Source: Pseudomonas sp. AOB-7 (GTDB taxonomy: Bacteria; Pseudomonadota; Gammaproteobacteria; Pseudomonadales; Pseudomonadaceae). From it: a stretch of DNA of 64,000 nucleotides. The notes under the pieces were generated by a model. The model saw nothing but the letters and a program-made list of their open reading frames with translations. It was not told the DNA's origin and made no database searches. Shown here piece after piece: positions 1 to 9,923 of the stretch. Every line of letters begins with the position of its first letter. Position 1 is the stretch's first letter. The translations under genes were made by a program, and so were the position numbers. Location: positions 186,001 through 250,000 of the forward strand of contig NZ_RFFK01000006.1 in assembly GCF_003696305.1 (NCBI RefSeq). The letters run 5' to 3'.

Positions 1-488
1 CCACGCTGATCGAGAACGGCGTGCTCAAGGGCTACATGCAGGACAAGCTCAACGCCCGCCTGATGGGCGTGGCGCGCACCGGCAACGGCCGCCGCGAGTC
101 CTACGCGCACCTGCCGATGCCGCGCATGACCAACACCTACATGCGGGCCGGGCAGAGCGACCCGGAGGAGATCATCCGTTCGGTGAAGAAGGGCATCTAC
201 TGCGCCAACCTCGGCGGCGGCCAGGTCGACATCACCAGCGGCAAGTTCGTCTTCTCCACCAGCGAGGCCTACCTGATCGAGGACGGCCGGATCACCGCGC
301 CGGTCAAGGGCGCGACCCTGATCGGCAACGGCCCGGAGGCCATGAGTCGGGTGTCGATGGTGGGCAACGACCTGGCCCTGGACAGCGGCGTCGGTACCTG
401 CGGCAAGGACGGCCAGTCGGTGCCGGTGGGCGTCGGCCAGCCGACCCTGAAGATCGACGCCATCACCGTCGGCGGGACGGGGGCGTAG
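1..488 (+). CDS. tldD: TldD metalloprotease subunit, C-terminal part
   Basis: The window opens inside this gene; codons read from base 3 and end at a TAG at 486-488. About 161 residues remain. They match the C-terminal domain of TldD, with the segment [20 protein letters not shown] followed by a run ending in TVGGTGA. TldD pairs with TldE (PmbA) to form a zinc metalloprotease that matures peptides such as microcins and degrades unfolded peptides in the cytoplasm. The partner pmbA lies at 1290-2636, with darP on the opposite strand between them, an arrangement common in Pseudomonas. The N-terminal part with the zinc-binding HExxxH motif is outside the window. Confidence 0.93.
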   Translation, partial: TLIENGVLKGYMQDKLNARLMGVARTGNGRRESYAHLPMPRMTNTYMRAGQSDPEEIIRSVKKGIYCANLGGGQVDITSGKFVFSTSEAYLIEDGRITAPVKGATLIGNGPEAMSRVSMVGNDLALDSGVGTCGKDGQSVPVGVGQPTLKIDAITVGGTGA

Positions 489-616
489 GTTGGGTTGAGG
501 AGCCTGCGACCAAGCCCAACAGGGAGCGCGCAGCGCTCCGCCCGGCGTTCAACTGCCGGGCCTTTTTCGGCTCGGCGCGCATCTGTTGGGCTTCGCTGTG
601 CTCAGCCCAACCTACC
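484..616. repeat. Pair of inverted GTAGGTTGGG-type intergenic repeats
   Basis: One arm (about 485-500) reads GTAGGTTGGGTTGAG. The other (585-616) is, in reverse complement, GGTAGGTTGGGCTGAGCACA followed by GCGAAGCCCAAC. Each is itself a small hairpin built from TTGGG and CCCAA. The same family recurs between hisD and hisC (16763-16793). Head-to-head copies flanking a terminator resemble the REP-type dispersed palindromes of Pseudomonas genomes. Confidence 0.7.
541..568 (+). terminator. Rho-independent terminator after tldD
   Basis: A CCCGGC/GCCGGG stem with an 8-nt loop (541-560) is followed directly by CCTTTTTC, 50 bases after the tldD stop. Confidence 0.75.
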
Positions 617-636
617 GGCGTTACGGATGGAGGTTA

Positions 637-1155
637 TCAACGCAGGCCGCGCTGCATTTCGTCCAGTTCGCGGATGTACTTGAACACCTTGCGCGCGGCG
701 GCGGGCGGCTTGTTGTGCGCCGCCTCGTGCTGGGCATGGCGGATCAACCCGCGCAGGTGCTGGCGGTCGGCGTCCGGGTACTGGCCGATAAAGCCTTCCA
801 GGGCCTCGTCGCCGCCGGCGATCAGGCGGTCGCGCCAACGCTCGAGGGCATGGAAGCGCTCGTTGTATTCGCGGGTGGAGCTGTCCACCTGGTCGAGCAT
901 GGCGAGGATCGCCTCGACATCCTGTTCGCGCATCAGCTTGCCGATGAACTGGATATGGCGTTTGCGCGCGGCGTTGGCGGTGTGTTTCGGCGCTTCGGCC
1001 AGGGCACGGCGCAGGGCGTCGGTCAGCGGCATCTTGGCCAGCAGGTCCGGCTTGAGCGTGGTCAGGCGCTCGCCGAGTTCCTGCAGGGCATGCAGCTCGC
1101 GTTTGACCTGGGATTTACTCTTCTCCAGGGAGAAGTCGTCGAAGGAATCAGACAT
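637..1155 (-). CDS. darP: Ribosome-associated protein DarP/YjgA
   Basis: 172 residues starting [20 protein letters not shown], the usual length and N-terminus of the YjgA (DUF615) family. Members bind late 50S ribosomal precursors and help assemble the peptidyl-transferase region. The protein is all-helical and highly charged, with the family block [12 protein letters not shown] near residue 66 and the C-terminal [10 protein letters not shown] motif. It lies on the minus strand between the two subunits of the TldD/PmbA protease, a conserved neighbourhood. No unusual features. Confidence 0.93.
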   Translation of the reverse strand: MSDSFDDFSLEKSKSQVKRELHALQELGERLTTLKPDLLAKMPLTDALRRALAEAPKHTANAARKRHIQFIGKLMREQDVEAILAMLDQVDSSTREYNERFHALERWRDRLIAGGDEALEGFIGQYPDADRQHLRGLIRHAQHEAAHNKPPAAARKVFKYIRELDEMQRGLR

Positions 1156-1198
1156 GGGGCGGGTCCAGTGGGAAACGCCGCCATGATAGCAGTAGGGG

Positions 1199-1268
1199 CA
1201 GCTTCAAGCCGCACGCTTCAAGCGGCAAGATGGGAGCGGACTCGGCTGTTGCTTGTGGCTTGCAGCTT
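1199..1268. repeat. REP-like imperfect inverted repeat
   Basis: GCAGCTTCAAGCCGCACGC near 1199 and GCTTGTGGCTTGCAGCTT near 1251 are imperfect inverted copies, with a related CGCTTCAAGCGGC between them. Such TTCAAGC/GCTTGCAGC units are typical dispersed palindromes of Pseudomonas. It lies in the leader between darP and pmbA, so the pmbA promoter must lie within or next to it. Confidence 0.55.
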
Positions 1269-1289
1269 ATTTTGAGAATCGGAGTGGTT

Positions 1290-2636
1290 ATGAGTGAAGT
1301 AGAGGTGATCGGCCCGCAGGCCCTGCCCCAGTTGCAGGCGCAGGTCGAAGAGATTCTCGCCGAGGCCAAGCGCCAGGGCGCCAGCGCCTGCGAGGTGGCG
1401 GTGTCCGCCGGCCAGGGACTGTCCACCACGGTGCGTCAGGGCGAGGTGGAAACCGTCGAGTTCAATCGCGATCAGGGCTTCGGCATCACCCTCTACGTCG
1501 GCCAGCGCAAGGGCTCGGCGAGCACCTCGGCCACCGGCAGCGCGGCGATCCGCGAGACGGTGGCGGCAGCGCTGGCGATTGCCGGGCACGCCAGCGAGGA
1601 CGAATGCGCCGGCCTGGCCGATGCCGCGCTGATGGCCCGTGAGCTGCCCGAGCTGGATCTCTACCATCCCTGGTCGATCAGCCCCGAGCAGGCCGTGGAG
1701 CAGGCGCTGGTCTGCGAGGCGGCGGCCTTTGCCGCCGATGCCCGGGTCAACAACGCCGACGGCACCAGCCTCAACACCCACCAGGGCTGCCGCGTCTACG
1801 GCAACAGCCATGGCTTCGTCGGCGGTTACGCCAGCACCCGCCACAGCCTGAGCTGCGTGATGATCGCCGGCGGCGAAGGGCAGATGCAGCGCGACTACTG
1901 GTACGACGTCAACCGCCAGGGCGAGCTGCTCGCCGAAGCCGGCGAGATCGGCCGGCGCGCCGCGCTGCGCGCGGTGAGCCGCCTCGGCGCGCGCCCGGTG
2001 CCGACCTGCGAGGTGCCGGTGCTGTTCGCCGCCGAGCTGGCCGGCGGCCTGTTCGGCCACCTGCTGGCGGCGATCTCCGGCGGCAACCTGTACCGCCATT
2101 CCTCCTTCCTCGAAGGTGCGCTGGGCCAGCGCCTGTTCCCCGAATGGCTGAGCCTCGACGAGCGCCCGCACCTGCCGCGGGCGCTGGGCAGCGCTGCCTT
2201 CGACGGCGACGGCCTGGCCACCTACGCCAAGTCCTTCGTCGACAAGGGCGAGCTGGTGTCCTATGTGCTCGGCACCTATTCCGGACGCAAGCTGGGCTTG
2301 CCGAGCACGGCCAACTCCGGCGGCGCGCACAACCTGTTCGTCAGCCATGGCGAGGAGGACCAGCAGGCGCTGATTCGCCGCATGGGCCGCGGCCTGCTGG
2401 TCACCGAGCTGATGGGCCAGGGCCTGAACCTGGTGACCGGCGACTATTCGCGCGGCGCCGCCGGTTTCTGGGTGGAGAACGGCGAGATCCAGTTCCCGGT
2501 GCAGGAGGTGACCATCGCCGGCAACCTGCGCGACATGTTCCGCCAGATCGTCGCGGTCGGCCGCGACCTGGAACGGCGCGGCAATATCTGCACCGGCTCG
2601 GTGCTGATCGAGAAGATGACCGTCGCCGGCAGATGA
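1290..2636 (+). CDS. pmbA: PmbA/TldE metalloprotease subunit
   Basis: 448 residues from the ATG at 1290, chosen over an upstream in-frame start because GGAG sits 6 bases before it and MSEVEVIGPQ fits the family. The protein is the non-catalytic partner of TldD in the TldD/E complex, which processes peptides in the cytoplasm. Family blocks seen include GFGITLYVGQRKGSAST near residue 70, VPVLFAAELAGGLFGHLLAAISGG in the middle and the end RRGNICTGSVLIEKMTVAGR. Unlike TldD it carries no HExxxH motif, as expected. A strong hairpin terminator follows at 2651. Confidence 0.95.
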   Translation: MSEVEVIGPQALPQLQAQVEEILAEAKRQGASACEVAVSAGQGLSTTVRQGEVETVEFNRDQGFGITLYVGQRKGSASTSATGSAAIRETVAAALAIAGHASEDECAGLADAALMARELPELDLYHPWSISPEQAVEQALVCEAAAFAADARVNNADGTSLNTHQGCRVYGNSHGFVGGYASTRHSLSCVMIAGGEGQMQRDYWYDVNRQGELLAEAGEIGRRAALRAVSRLGARPVPTCEVPVLFAAELAGGLFGHLLAAISGGNLYRHSSFLEGALGQRLFPEWLSLDERPHLPRALGSAAFDGDGLATYAKSFVDKGELVSYVLGTYSGRKLGLPSTANSGGAHNLFVSHGEEDQQALIRRMGRGLLVTELMGQGLNLVTGDYSRGAAGFWVENGEIQFPVQEVTIAGNLRDMFRQIVAVGRDLERRGNICTGSVLIEKMTVAGR

Positions 2637-2650
2637 GATGGGCCGAAACG

Positions 2651-2684
2651 ACAAGGCCACCCGCGGGTGGCCTTGTGGTTTTTG
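2651..2684. terminator. Terminator between convergent pmbA and ptsO
   Basis: ACAAGGCCACCC and GGGTGGCCTTGT form a perfect 12-bp stem with a 2-nt centre (2651-2676). GGTTTTTTGG follows on the plus strand. It sits between two converging transcription units and can end the pmbA message; use in the minus direction is less clear. Confidence 0.75.
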
Positions 2685-2689
2685 GGGGG

Positions 2690-2962
2690 TTACTCGCCTT
2701 CCTCGAAGTAGTTCTCGATCAGGCCGACCAGCGCGTCCAGCGCCTCGTGATCCTGCTCGCCCTCGGTGTGCAGGTGCACCGGGGTGCCCTTGCCGGCCGC
2801 CAGCATCATCACCGCCATGATGCTCTTGCCGTCCACCAGGCTGTCGCTGGAGCGACCGATGCGCACCTGGCAGGGGTAGGTGCTGGCCACGCCGACGAAC
2901 TTGGCGGCTGCGCGGGCGTGCAGGCCGAGCTTGTTGATGATGGTGATTTCACGGGCTGGCAT
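2690..2962 (-). CDS. ptsO: Nitrogen-PTS phosphocarrier NPr (HPr-like)
   Basis: 90 residues from the ATG at 2962 (MPAREITIINKLGLHARAAA). HPr fold: the phospho-accepting histidine is in LGLHARAA (His16), and the regulatory-serine region reads GKSIMAVMMLAAGKG. NPr passes phosphate from EI-Ntr (PtsP) to EIIA-Ntr (PtsN); the chain is regulatory rather than for sugar uptake. It is the last gene of the rpoN-hpf-ptsN-rapZ-ptsO cluster and follows rapZ after 14 bases, so it is surely co-transcribed. An in-frame start further upstream would overlap rapZ and was not used. Confidence 0.95.
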   Translation of the reverse strand: MPAREITIINKLGLHARAAAKFVGVASTYPCQVRIGRSSDSLVDGKSIMAVMMLAAGKGTPVHLHTEGEQDHEALDALVGLIENYFEEGE

Positions 2963-2976
2963 CGCGGCGGAGTTCC

Positions 2977-3834
2977 TTAGCTGAGGTCGCGGTGACGCAC
3001 CTGGACGTTCTTCAGCGGTTTTTTCAGCGCCTGGCTCAGGCGGTTGGCCAGGTATACCGAGCGATGATGACCGCCGGTGCAGCCGATGGCGATGGTGACA
3101 TAGGCACGGTTGCTGGCGGCGAAGCGCGGCAGCCATTTCTCCAGGTAGGCGAGGATGTCCTGGTACATTTCCTCGACCTCCGGTTGCGCCGCCAGGTAGT
3201 CGACCACCGGCTGCTGCAGCCCGGAGAAGTCGCGCAGTTCCGGCTTCCAGTAGGGGTTGGGCAGGCAGCGCGCGTCGAACACCAGGTCGGCGTCCACCGG
3301 CATGCCGCGCTTGAAACCGAAGGATTCGATCAGGAAGGCGGTGCCCGGCTCAGGCTGGCCCAGCAGGCGCAGCTTGAGGCTGTCGCGCAGCTGGTAGAGG
3401 TTGAGGTGGGTGGTGTCGATCTTCAGGTCGGCCAGGTCGACGATGGGCGCCAGCACCTGGCTCTCGTCGGCGATGGCCTCGGCCAGCGAGCGGTTCTCGT
3501 CGGTCAGCGGATGGCGCCTGCGGGTTTCCGAGAAGCGCTTGAGCAGGGTCTCGTCTTCGGCGTCGAGGTAGAGGATGTCGCAGCGGATGTTGCGCTGGCG
3601 CACCTGTTCGAGCAGTTCCGGGAAGCGCTTGAGGTGGCTCTGCAGGTTGCGCGCGTCGATCGACACCGCCACCTGCGGCAGCAGCATCTCGGTGTTGAGC
3701 AGGGCGCGTTCGGCCAGATCCGGCAGCAGGCCGGCGGGCAGGTTGTCGATGCAGTAGAAGCCGTTGTCCTCAAGTACATCGAGGGCGGTGCTCTTGCCCG
3801 AGCCGGAGCGACCGCTGACGATGATCAGGCGCAT
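2977..3834 (-). CDS. rapZ: RNase adapter RapZ (nucleotide-binding)
   Basis: 285 residues, normal for RapZ/YvcJ. The Walker A motif GRSGSGKST spans residues 8-16, and the C-terminal domain contains the conserved [16 protein letters not shown]. In enterobacteria RapZ guides RNase E to the GlmZ small RNA and so controls glucosamine-6-phosphate synthesis; in Pseudomonas the exact target is less certain. It follows ptsN after 2 bases and precedes ptsO, tying it to the nitrogen PTS operon. Confidence 0.95.
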   Translation of the reverse strand: MRLIIVSGRSGSGKSTALDVLEDNGFYCIDNLPAGLLPDLAERALLNTEMLLPQVAVSIDARNLQSHLKRFPELLEQVRQRNIRCDILYLDAEDETLLKRFSETRRRHPLTDENRSLAEAIADESQVLAPIVDLADLKIDTTHLNLYQLRDSLKLRLLGQPEPGTAFLIESFGFKRGMPVDADLVFDARCLPNPYWKPELRDFSGLQQPVVDYLAAQPEVEEMYQDILAYLEKWLPRFAASNRAYVTIAIGCTGGHHRSVYLANRLSQALKKPLKNVQVRHRDLS

Positions 3835-3836
3835 GC

Positions 3837-4301
3837 TTATTGACCGTTCTGGATGTCCACGACCACCTGGTACAGATCCGCGCTGGCCGGGGCCTGGCGC
3901 AGACGTTCGCGGACGTCCTGGCGATCGAGCATGCTCGCGATCTGGCGCAGCAGTTCGAGGTGGGCGTCGGTGGCCGCTTCCGGCACCAGCAGGACGAACA
4001 GCAGGTCGACCGGGGCGCCGTCGATGGCGTCGAAGTCCACTGCGGTGTCCAGGCGCAGCACCGCGCTGATCGGCGCGCTGCAGCCGGCCAGGCGACAGTG
4101 GGGAATGGCGATGCCGTTGCCGAAGCCGGTGGAGCCGAGCTTCTCGCGGGCGATCAGGCTTTCGAAGATGTCCTGGGCATCCAGGTCGGGCAGGTCGCGT
4201 GCCACCAGATTGGCGATCTGTTCGAGCACGCGTTTCTTACTGCCGCCCGGCACGTTCACCAGGGAACGGCCGGGGGTCAGGATGTTTTCAAGTCGGATCA
4301 T
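3837..4301 (-). CDS. ptsN: PTS IIA-Ntr regulatory protein
   Basis: 154 residues, the standard length of EIIA-Ntr. The phosphorylation site is His68 in [10 protein letters not shown]. The protein receives phosphate from NPr and, depending on its state, controls potassium transport, sensor kinases and carbon/nitrogen balance. It sits 12 bases after hpf and 2 bases before rapZ within the rpoN operon. All family motifs appear intact. Confidence 0.96.
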   Translation of the reverse strand: MIRLENILTPGRSLVNVPGGSKKRVLEQIANLVARDLPDLDAQDIFESLIAREKLGSTGFGNGIAIPHCRLAGCSAPISAVLRLDTAVDFDAIDGAPVDLLFVLLVPEAATDAHLELLRQIASMLDRQDVRERLRQAPASADLYQVVVDIQNGQ

Positions 4302-4313
4302 GGATGGGGAATG

Positions 4314-4622
4314 TCAGCGGGCCGTGGCGCCTTGCAGGCGTTCGAGCTGCTTTTCCTTGTGCTTGATGAGTTGACGGTCGAGTTTGTCGGCCAACAGGTC
4401 GATGGCGGCGTACATGTCTTGGTGTTCGGCGTTGGCGACTACCTCGCCGCCGGCGACGTGCAGGGTAGCTTCGATCTTCTGCTTGAGCTTCTCGACCTCC
4501 ATGGTCACCTGAACGTTGGTGATCTTGTCGAAGTGGCGTTCCAATCGGCCGAGTTTCTCGCCGATATAGTCACGCAGGGCGTCGGTCACATCCAGCTGGT
4601 GTCCACTGATGTTGACTTGCAT
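4314..4622 (-). CDS. hpf: Ribosome hibernation-promoting factor HPF
   Basis: 102 residues beginning MQVNISGHQLDVTDALRDYI, the short-HPF/YhbH type without the long C-terminal dimerisation domain. Short HPF helps dimerise and silence 70S ribosomes in stationary phase. The gene lies directly downstream of rpoN (99-base gap), hence the older name sigma-54 modulation protein. AAGGAG lies about 6 bases before the ATG on the minus strand. Neighbours ptsN, rapZ and ptsO form the same operon. Confidence 0.95.
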   Translation of the reverse strand: MQVNISGHQLDVTDALRDYIGEKLGRLERHFDKITNVQVTMEVEKLKQKIEATLHVAGGEVVANAEHQDMYAAIDLLADKLDRQLIKHKEKQLERLQGATAR

Positions 4623-4721
4623 ACCGCTTTCTCCTTGTTGCCTTGTGTAAGAGGCGGGTCCTATGCGACCCGCCGCCGGAACACTTTGGCTTGGAAGCGA
4701 GAGGCTTCCAATCGATCTGGC

Positions 4722-6215
4722 CTACATCAGTCGCTTGCGCTCGCTGGAGGGCGCTATGCCGAGGGATTCGCGGTACTTGGCGACTGTCCGACGGGCGACT
4801 TGGATGCCTTGTGCCTCCAGTAAACCAGCGATCTTGCTGTCGCTCAACGGCTTTTTCGCGTTTTCTGCGGCAACCAGTTTTTTGATGATGGCGCGGATCG
4901 CGGTGGACGAGCATTCGCCCCCCTCGGCGGTGCTGACGTGGCTGGAGAAGAAGTATTTCAGCTCGTAAATGCCGCGCGGGGTGTGCATGAATTTCTGCGT
5001 GGTGACCCGCGAGATGGTCGACTCGTGCATGCCCACCGCCTCGGCGATATCGTGCAGTACCAGGGGCTTCATCGCCTCGTCGCCGTAGTCGAGGAAGCCG
5101 CGCTGGTGCTCGACGATCTGCGTGGCGACCTTCATCAGCGTCTCGTTGCGGCTCTGCAGGCTCTTGATGAACCAGCGCGCTTCCTGCAGCTGGTTGCGCA
5201 TGAAGGTGTTGTCGGCGCTGGAGTCGGCGCGTTTGACGAAGCCGGCGTACTGCGGGTTGACCCGCAGGCGCGGCATGGCCTCCTGGTTCAGCTCCACCAG
5301 CCAGCGGTCGTTGTGCTTGCGCACGATGACGTCGGGCACCACGTACTCCGGCTCGCTGGACTCGATCTGCGAACCCGGGCGCGGGTTGAGGCGCTGGATC
5401 AGGTCGATGACCTGCTTGAGCTCGTCTTCCTTGAGCTTGCTGCGGCGCATCAGCTGGGCGTAGTCGCGGCTGCCGAGCAGCTCCAGGTAGTCGCCGACCA
5501 CGCGCTGGGTCTCGCTCAGCCAAGGCGTGCCGGCGGGCAGCTGGCGCAGTTGCAGCAGCAGGCATTCGCGCAGGTCGCGGGCGCCAATGCCGGCCGGCTC
5601 GAACTGCTGGATGCGGTGCAGCACCACTTCCACCTCGTCCAGCTCGACGTCCAGCTCGGGGTCGAAGGATTCGGCGACTTCCTCGAGGCTTTCTTCCAGG
5701 TAGCCGTCGTTGTTGATGCAGTCGATCAGGGTGGCGGCGATCAGTCGATCCTTGTCCGACATCGGCGCCAGATTCAGTTGCCAGAGCAGATGACTGTGCA
5801 GACTTTCACCATTGGAGGTGCGGGTGGTGAAGTCCCACTCGTCGTCGTCGTTGCTCGGCAGGCTGCTGGCGCTGGTCTGGTAGACGTCTTCCCAGGCGGT
5901 ATCGACCGGCAGCTCGTTGGGGATGCGTTCGCCCCATTCGCCCTCTTCCAGGTTGTCGACCGTGGGGGTCGTTTCCTGGTAGCTGTCTTCCTTGTTCGGA
6001 GTGGGCGCGGCGCTTTCCGCGCCGTCGGCCATGGGGTCGCTGTTGTCGAAGTCGTCGCCGTCTTCCTGGCGCTCGAGCATGGGGTTGGACTCCAGTGCCT
6101 CCTGGATTTCCTGTTGCAGGTCCAGGGTCGACAGTTGGAGGAGGCGGATAGCCTGTTGCAGCTGCGGGGTCATCGTCAGCTGCTGGCCCATCTTGAGGAC
6201 TAGCGATGGTTTCAT
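4722..6215 (-). CDS. rpoN: RNA polymerase sigma-54 factor
   Basis: 497 residues. Region I is the glutamine/leucine-rich N-terminus ([20 protein letters not shown]) that contacts enhancer-binding activators. An acidic region II follows (about residues 50-110). The core-binding region and a helix-turn-helix come next. The RpoN box [10 protein letters not shown], at residues 474-483, reads the -24 element. Sigma-54 directs nitrogen, motility and many catabolic genes in Pseudomonas. It heads the hpf-ptsN-rapZ-ptsO group and lies 136 bases downstream of lptB. Confidence 0.97.
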   Translation of the reverse strand: MKPSLVLKMGQQLTMTPQLQQAIRLLQLSTLDLQQEIQEALESNPMLERQEDGDDFDNSDPMADGAESAAPTPNKEDSYQETTPTVDNLEEGEWGERIPNELPVDTAWEDVYQTSASSLPSNDDDEWDFTTRTSNGESLHSHLLWQLNLAPMSDKDRLIAATLIDCINNDGYLEESLEEVAESFDPELDVELDEVEVVLHRIQQFEPAGIGARDLRECLLLQLRQLPAGTPWLSETQRVVGDYLELLGSRDYAQLMRRSKLKEDELKQVIDLIQRLNPRPGSQIESSEPEYVVPDVIVRKHNDRWLVELNQEAMPRLRVNPQYAGFVKRADSSADNTFMRNQLQEARWFIKSLQSRNETLMKVATQIVEHQRGFLDYGDEAMKPLVLHDIAEAVGMHESTISRVTTQKFMHTPRGIYELKYFFSSHVSTAEGGECSSTAIRAIIKKLVAAENAKKPLSDSKIAGLLEAQGIQVARRTVAKYRESLGIAPSSERKRLM

Positions 6216-6351
6216 TGCAGACCTTAATTCACCGGCGGGTTACGCCTTCCACTACAGGGCGCCGCGGCGCCACCAGGAAGCAAATTATATGCCTGAACTT
6301 CTCGGCTTTGCCTAGGGCTTGCCATATTTCTGTAGTGAAATAGCGGGCGAG

Positions 6352-7076
<725 letters not shown>

Positions 7077-7077
<1 letters not shown>

Positions 7078-7622
7078 TACTGCTGTGCCTGCTGGTCCGC
7101 GGGTTTGTTCTTCGGCTGGATGATCATGTCGATGCGCGGGCGCGGCACGCTAACGTTGGTGCCCGTGGCGCGGCCGGCGTTGACGATCTGGCGCTGGGTG
7201 TCGTAGACGATCTTCTCGCCCTCGAAGGTGTTGCCTTCCTGGATCACCTTGGCCTGGTCGATCAGCACGATGCGTTCGTTGCTGGCGAAATACTGGATGG
7301 TCAGGCCGTAGGCCTTGACGATTTCCTTGTCCGCCGCCGGCTTCTGCTCGTAGTAGGCCGGTTTGCCCACCGAGGTGAACACGTCGATGTCGCCGCTGGC
7401 GGTCTGGGTGATGGTCACGGTGTCGCCGGTGATCTTCAGGGTGCCCTGGGTGATGATCACGGAGCCGCGGTAGACCGCCACGCCCTGCTTGTCGTCCAGC
7501 TCGGCGCTGTCGGCCTGGATGCGGATCGGCTGCTCGCGGTCGGACGGCAGGGCCCAGGCCGCCGCGCTTCCCAATGCGGCGCCGAGGCTGAGAATCAGGG
7601 GGAGGGTGTTAACGAACCTCAT
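7077..7622 (-). CDS. lptA: LPS transport periplasmic protein LptA
   Basis: 181 residues. An N-terminal signal peptide ([18 protein letters not shown], cleavage near residue 25) is followed by the OstA/LptA beta-jellyroll repeats ([20 protein letters not shown] and later blocks). The protein forms the periplasmic bridge that carries LPS from LptC to LptD. The C-terminus is glutamine- and proline-rich. The gene overlaps lptC upstream by 14 bases and lptB downstream by one, so all three are co-translated. Confidence 0.95.
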
Positions 7623-8175
7623 GCTGGCCTCTTACGTTGGACTGCAGGAGCATCCTGCCGTCGTTCAAGTACGCTTTCATTCCTTGTGCCGTGGTCACCC
7701 CGTTGGCCGCGACGATTCTAACGGCTTGCTCGGTCTGCGCATATTCCTTGTCGGGAATCACGGTCATGCGGCTGCTGGTGATGATGGTCGGGCGGCCCTT
7801 GGCGTCGGTGCGGGCGACGCGCACGTCGTCGATCAGTTCCACCTCGACGCCGCCGGGGGAGACCTCGGCGCGCTGGCTGGTGACCTTCCACGGCAGTTCG
7901 CTGCCGCGGTACAGGTCGAGCTTGGGCATGCTGACCAGGGTGATGTCGCTGGCCTTGACGTGCTCGAGCTTGTCCGCGGTCATGCGGTAGTGCAGCTTGC
8001 CGTCGTCCTGGAACTGCACGGTGCGCGCGCCGACCACGTAGAAGTCCACGGCGTTGTCGCTGTCTGCCGGCTGGGCCTGGCGGTCGCCGTCGGGGGCGAT
8101 GTTCCAGTAGCCGAGCGCCGCGACCACGACGGCGATCAGGGCGAAGATCAGGTAGTTGAGGGCTTTACGCAGCAT
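7609..8175 (-). CDS. lptC: LPS export protein LptC
   Basis: 188 residues: one N-terminal membrane helix (LNYLIFALIAVVVAALGYW, about residues 7-25) and a periplasmic OstA-like jellyroll. LptC docks on LptBFG and hands LPS to LptA. The gene sits 8 bases after kdsC and overlaps lptA. Length and topology are normal for Pseudomonas LptC; sequence conservation in this family is low, and the call leans on topology and context. Confidence 0.93.
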   Translation of the reverse strand: MLRKALNYLIFALIAVVVAALGYWNIAPDGDRQAQPADSDNAVDFYVVGARTVQFQDDGKLHYRMTADKLEHVKASDITLVSMPKLDLYRGSELPWKVTSQRAEVSPGGVEVELIDDVRVARTDAKGRPTIITSSRMTVIPDKEYAQTEQAVRIVAANGVTTAQGMKAYLNDGRMLLQSNVRGQHEVR

Positions 8176-8183
8176 GCTGTGCT

Positions 8184-8705
8184 CTACAGGTAGGCGGCTT
8201 GGGCCGCATCCAGCGTGCCCTGGGCACGCATGATCAGTTCGCAGAATTCCCGCGCCGCGCCGTCGCCGCCGCGCGCCTGGGTCACGCCATGGGCATGCTG
8301 GCGGACGAAGGCGTCGGCGCTGGCCACGGCCATGCCCAATCCGACCCGGCGAATCACCGGAAGATCCGGCAGGTCGTCGCCCAGGTAGGCGACCTGCTCG
8401 TAGCTTAGGCCCAGTTCGGCGAGCAGGCCGTCGAGCACCACGAGTTTGTCCTCGCGGCCCTGGAACAGGTGCTGGATGCCGAGGTTGTTGGCGCGGCGCT
8501 CGACCACTGGGGTCTTGCGCCCGCTGATGATCGCGGTGCGCACGCCGGAGGCGATCAGCAGTTTGATGCCGTGGCCGTCCAGGGTGTTGAAGGTCTTGAA
8601 CTCGCTGCCGTCCTCGAGGAAGTACAGGCGGCCATCGGTGAGCACGCCGTCGACGTCGAAGATTGCCAGCTTGATCGCGCGGGCGCGGCGCAACAGGTCG
8701 TTCAT
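8184..8705 (-). CDS. kdsC: Kdo-8-phosphate phosphatase KdsC
   Basis: 173 residues from the ATG at 8705, whose A is the last base of the kdsD TGA; a GTG three bases upstream is possible, but MNDLLRRARAIK fits relatives better. HAD-type phosphatase: the nucleophile and acid are Asp17 and Asp19 in FDVDGVLTDG, and later HAD motifs read GYLGDDLPDLP-like (AYLGDDLPDLPV). It removes phosphate from Kdo-8-P to yield Kdo for LPS inner core. It is coupled with kdsD and lptC in one operon. Confidence 0.95.
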   Translation of the reverse strand: MNDLLRRARAIKLAIFDVDGVLTDGRLYFLEDGSEFKTFNTLDGHGIKLLIASGVRTAIISGRKTPVVERRANNLGIQHLFQGREDKLVVLDGLLAELGLSYEQVAYLGDDLPDLPVIRRVGLGMAVASADAFVRQHAHGVTQARGGDGAAREFCELIMRAQGTLDAAQAAYL

Positions 8706-9679
8706 CACATCACCCCCGCGCGCAGCAGGTCGTGCATGTTCAGCGCGCCGACCGGTTGGTCCTGCTCGTCGACTACCACCAGGGCGTTGATCTTGTGGTC
8801 CTCCATGATCTTCAGCGCCTCGGCGGCGAGCATCTCGGCGCGGGCGGTCTTGCCGTGCGGGGTCATCACCTCGTCGATCAGCGCCTGGCGCACGTCGATG
8901 CCCTTGTCCAGGGTGCGGCGCAGGTCGCCGTCGGTGAAGATGCCGGCCAGGCGGCCGTCGTCTTCCAGCACCACGGTCATGCCCAGGCCCTTCTGGGTCA
9001 TTTCCAGCAGGGCGTCGCGCAGGCTGGTGCCGCGGTTCACCCGCGGCAGGGCCTCGCCCGCGTGCATGACGTTTTCCACCTTGAGCAGCAGGCGCCGGCC
9101 GAGGGCGCCGCCGGGATGGGAGAAGGCGAAGTCTTCGGCGGTGAAGCCGCGCGCTTCCAGCAGGGCGATGGCCAGGGCGTCGCCGAGCACCAGGCTGGCG
9201 GTGGTGGAGGAAGTCGGCGCCAGGTTCAGCGGGCAGGCCTCCTGGGTGACGCGGGCATCGAGATTGACTTCGGCGGCCTTGGCCAGCGGCGAGTCCGGGT
9301 TGCCGGTCATGCTGATCAGGCGAATGCCGAGGCGCTTGATCAAGGGCAGCAGGGTGACGATCTCGGCGGTGGAGCCAGAGTTGGACAGGGCCAGAACGAT
9401 GTCGTCGCGGGTGATCATGCCCATGTCGCCGTGGCTGGCCTCGGCTGGGTGGACGAAGAACGCCGTGGTGCCGGTGCTGGCCAGGGTGGCGGCGATCTTG
9501 TTGCCGATATGCCCGGACTTGCCCATGCCGACCACTACCACGCGGCCCTGGCAGGCCAGGATCAGCTCGCAGGCCTTGACGAAATTGGCGTCGATGCGGG
9601 GCAGCAGCTCTTGCACCGCCTCGATTTCGAGGCGAATGGTGCGTTGCGCGGAATCTATCAGGTCGCGGGTCTGGTTCAT
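8705..9679 (-). CDS. kdsD: Arabinose-5-phosphate isomerase KdsD
   Basis: 324 residues from the ATG at 9679 (MNQTRDLIDSAQRTIRLE). The N-terminal SIS sugar-isomerase domain contains VVVGMGKSGHIGNKIAATLASTGT in parts, and two CBS domains fill the C-terminal third (VENVMHAGEALPRV and VMTPHGKTARAEML regions). It converts ribulose-5-P to arabinose-5-P, the first step to Kdo. An apparent 379-residue reading frame is too long; the extra N-terminal residues come from the promoter region. A TATAAT box lies 33 bases upstream of the start. Confidence 0.95.
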   Translation of the reverse strand: MNQTRDLIDSAQRTIRLEIEAVQELLPRIDANFVKACELILACQGRVVVVGMGKSGHIGNKIAATLASTGTTAFFVHPAEASHGDMGMITRDDIVLALSNSGSTAEIVTLLPLIKRLGIRLISMTGNPDSPLAKAAEVNLDARVTQEACPLNLAPTSSTTASLVLGDALAIALLEARGFTAEDFAFSHPGGALGRRLLLKVENVMHAGEALPRVNRGTSLRDALLEMTQKGLGMTVVLEDDGRLAGIFTDGDLRRTLDKGIDVRQALIDEVMTPHGKTARAEMLAAEALKIMEDHKINALVVVDEQDQPVGALNMHDLLRAGVM

Positions 9680-9712
9680 GCTCGGCGAGGCTGTCGGACG
9701 AAAAAGACGGGG

Positions 9713-9741
9713 ATTATAGCGGGAAAGGGCGCCGCGCTCAC
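9713..9741 (-). promoter_or_regulatory. Candidate sigma-70 promoter for kdsD operon
   Basis: On the minus strand a perfect TATAAT (9713-9718) lies 17 bases from a weak -35 GTGAGC (9736-9741), about 34 bases upstream of the kdsD ATG. The -35 is poor, so the call rests on the -10 and position. Confidence 0.55.
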
Positions 9742-9804
9742 CTGTCCTGATCGCCTGGCGAACGCCAATGCTGTCGCAAGTCTGAACGCCGGACGGCGCC
9801 GCTC

Positions 9805-9834
9805 TTGGGCGGCATCGGCGGCAAATGCTATAGT
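9805..9834 (+). promoter_or_regulatory. Candidate sigma-70 promoter for mla operon
   Basis: TTGGGC (9805-9810), an 18-base spacer and TATAGT (9829-9834) lie about 90 bases upstream of mlaF, diverging from the kdsD promoter. Confidence 0.5.
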
Positions 9835-9923
9835 CCGCGGCCATTTCGGCTCGTCTTGCAGGCGCGTGTCCCCGCTTCGGGAGGCGGCGTCTGCCAGGAA
9901 GGCTTGATTTTCAAGGAGTTCAG

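Noticed and set aside
1230..1289. Upstream in-frame start for pmbA
   Set aside because: The stretch lies in a REP-like repeat and lacks a ribosome site; the ATG at 1290 has GGAG 6 bases before it.
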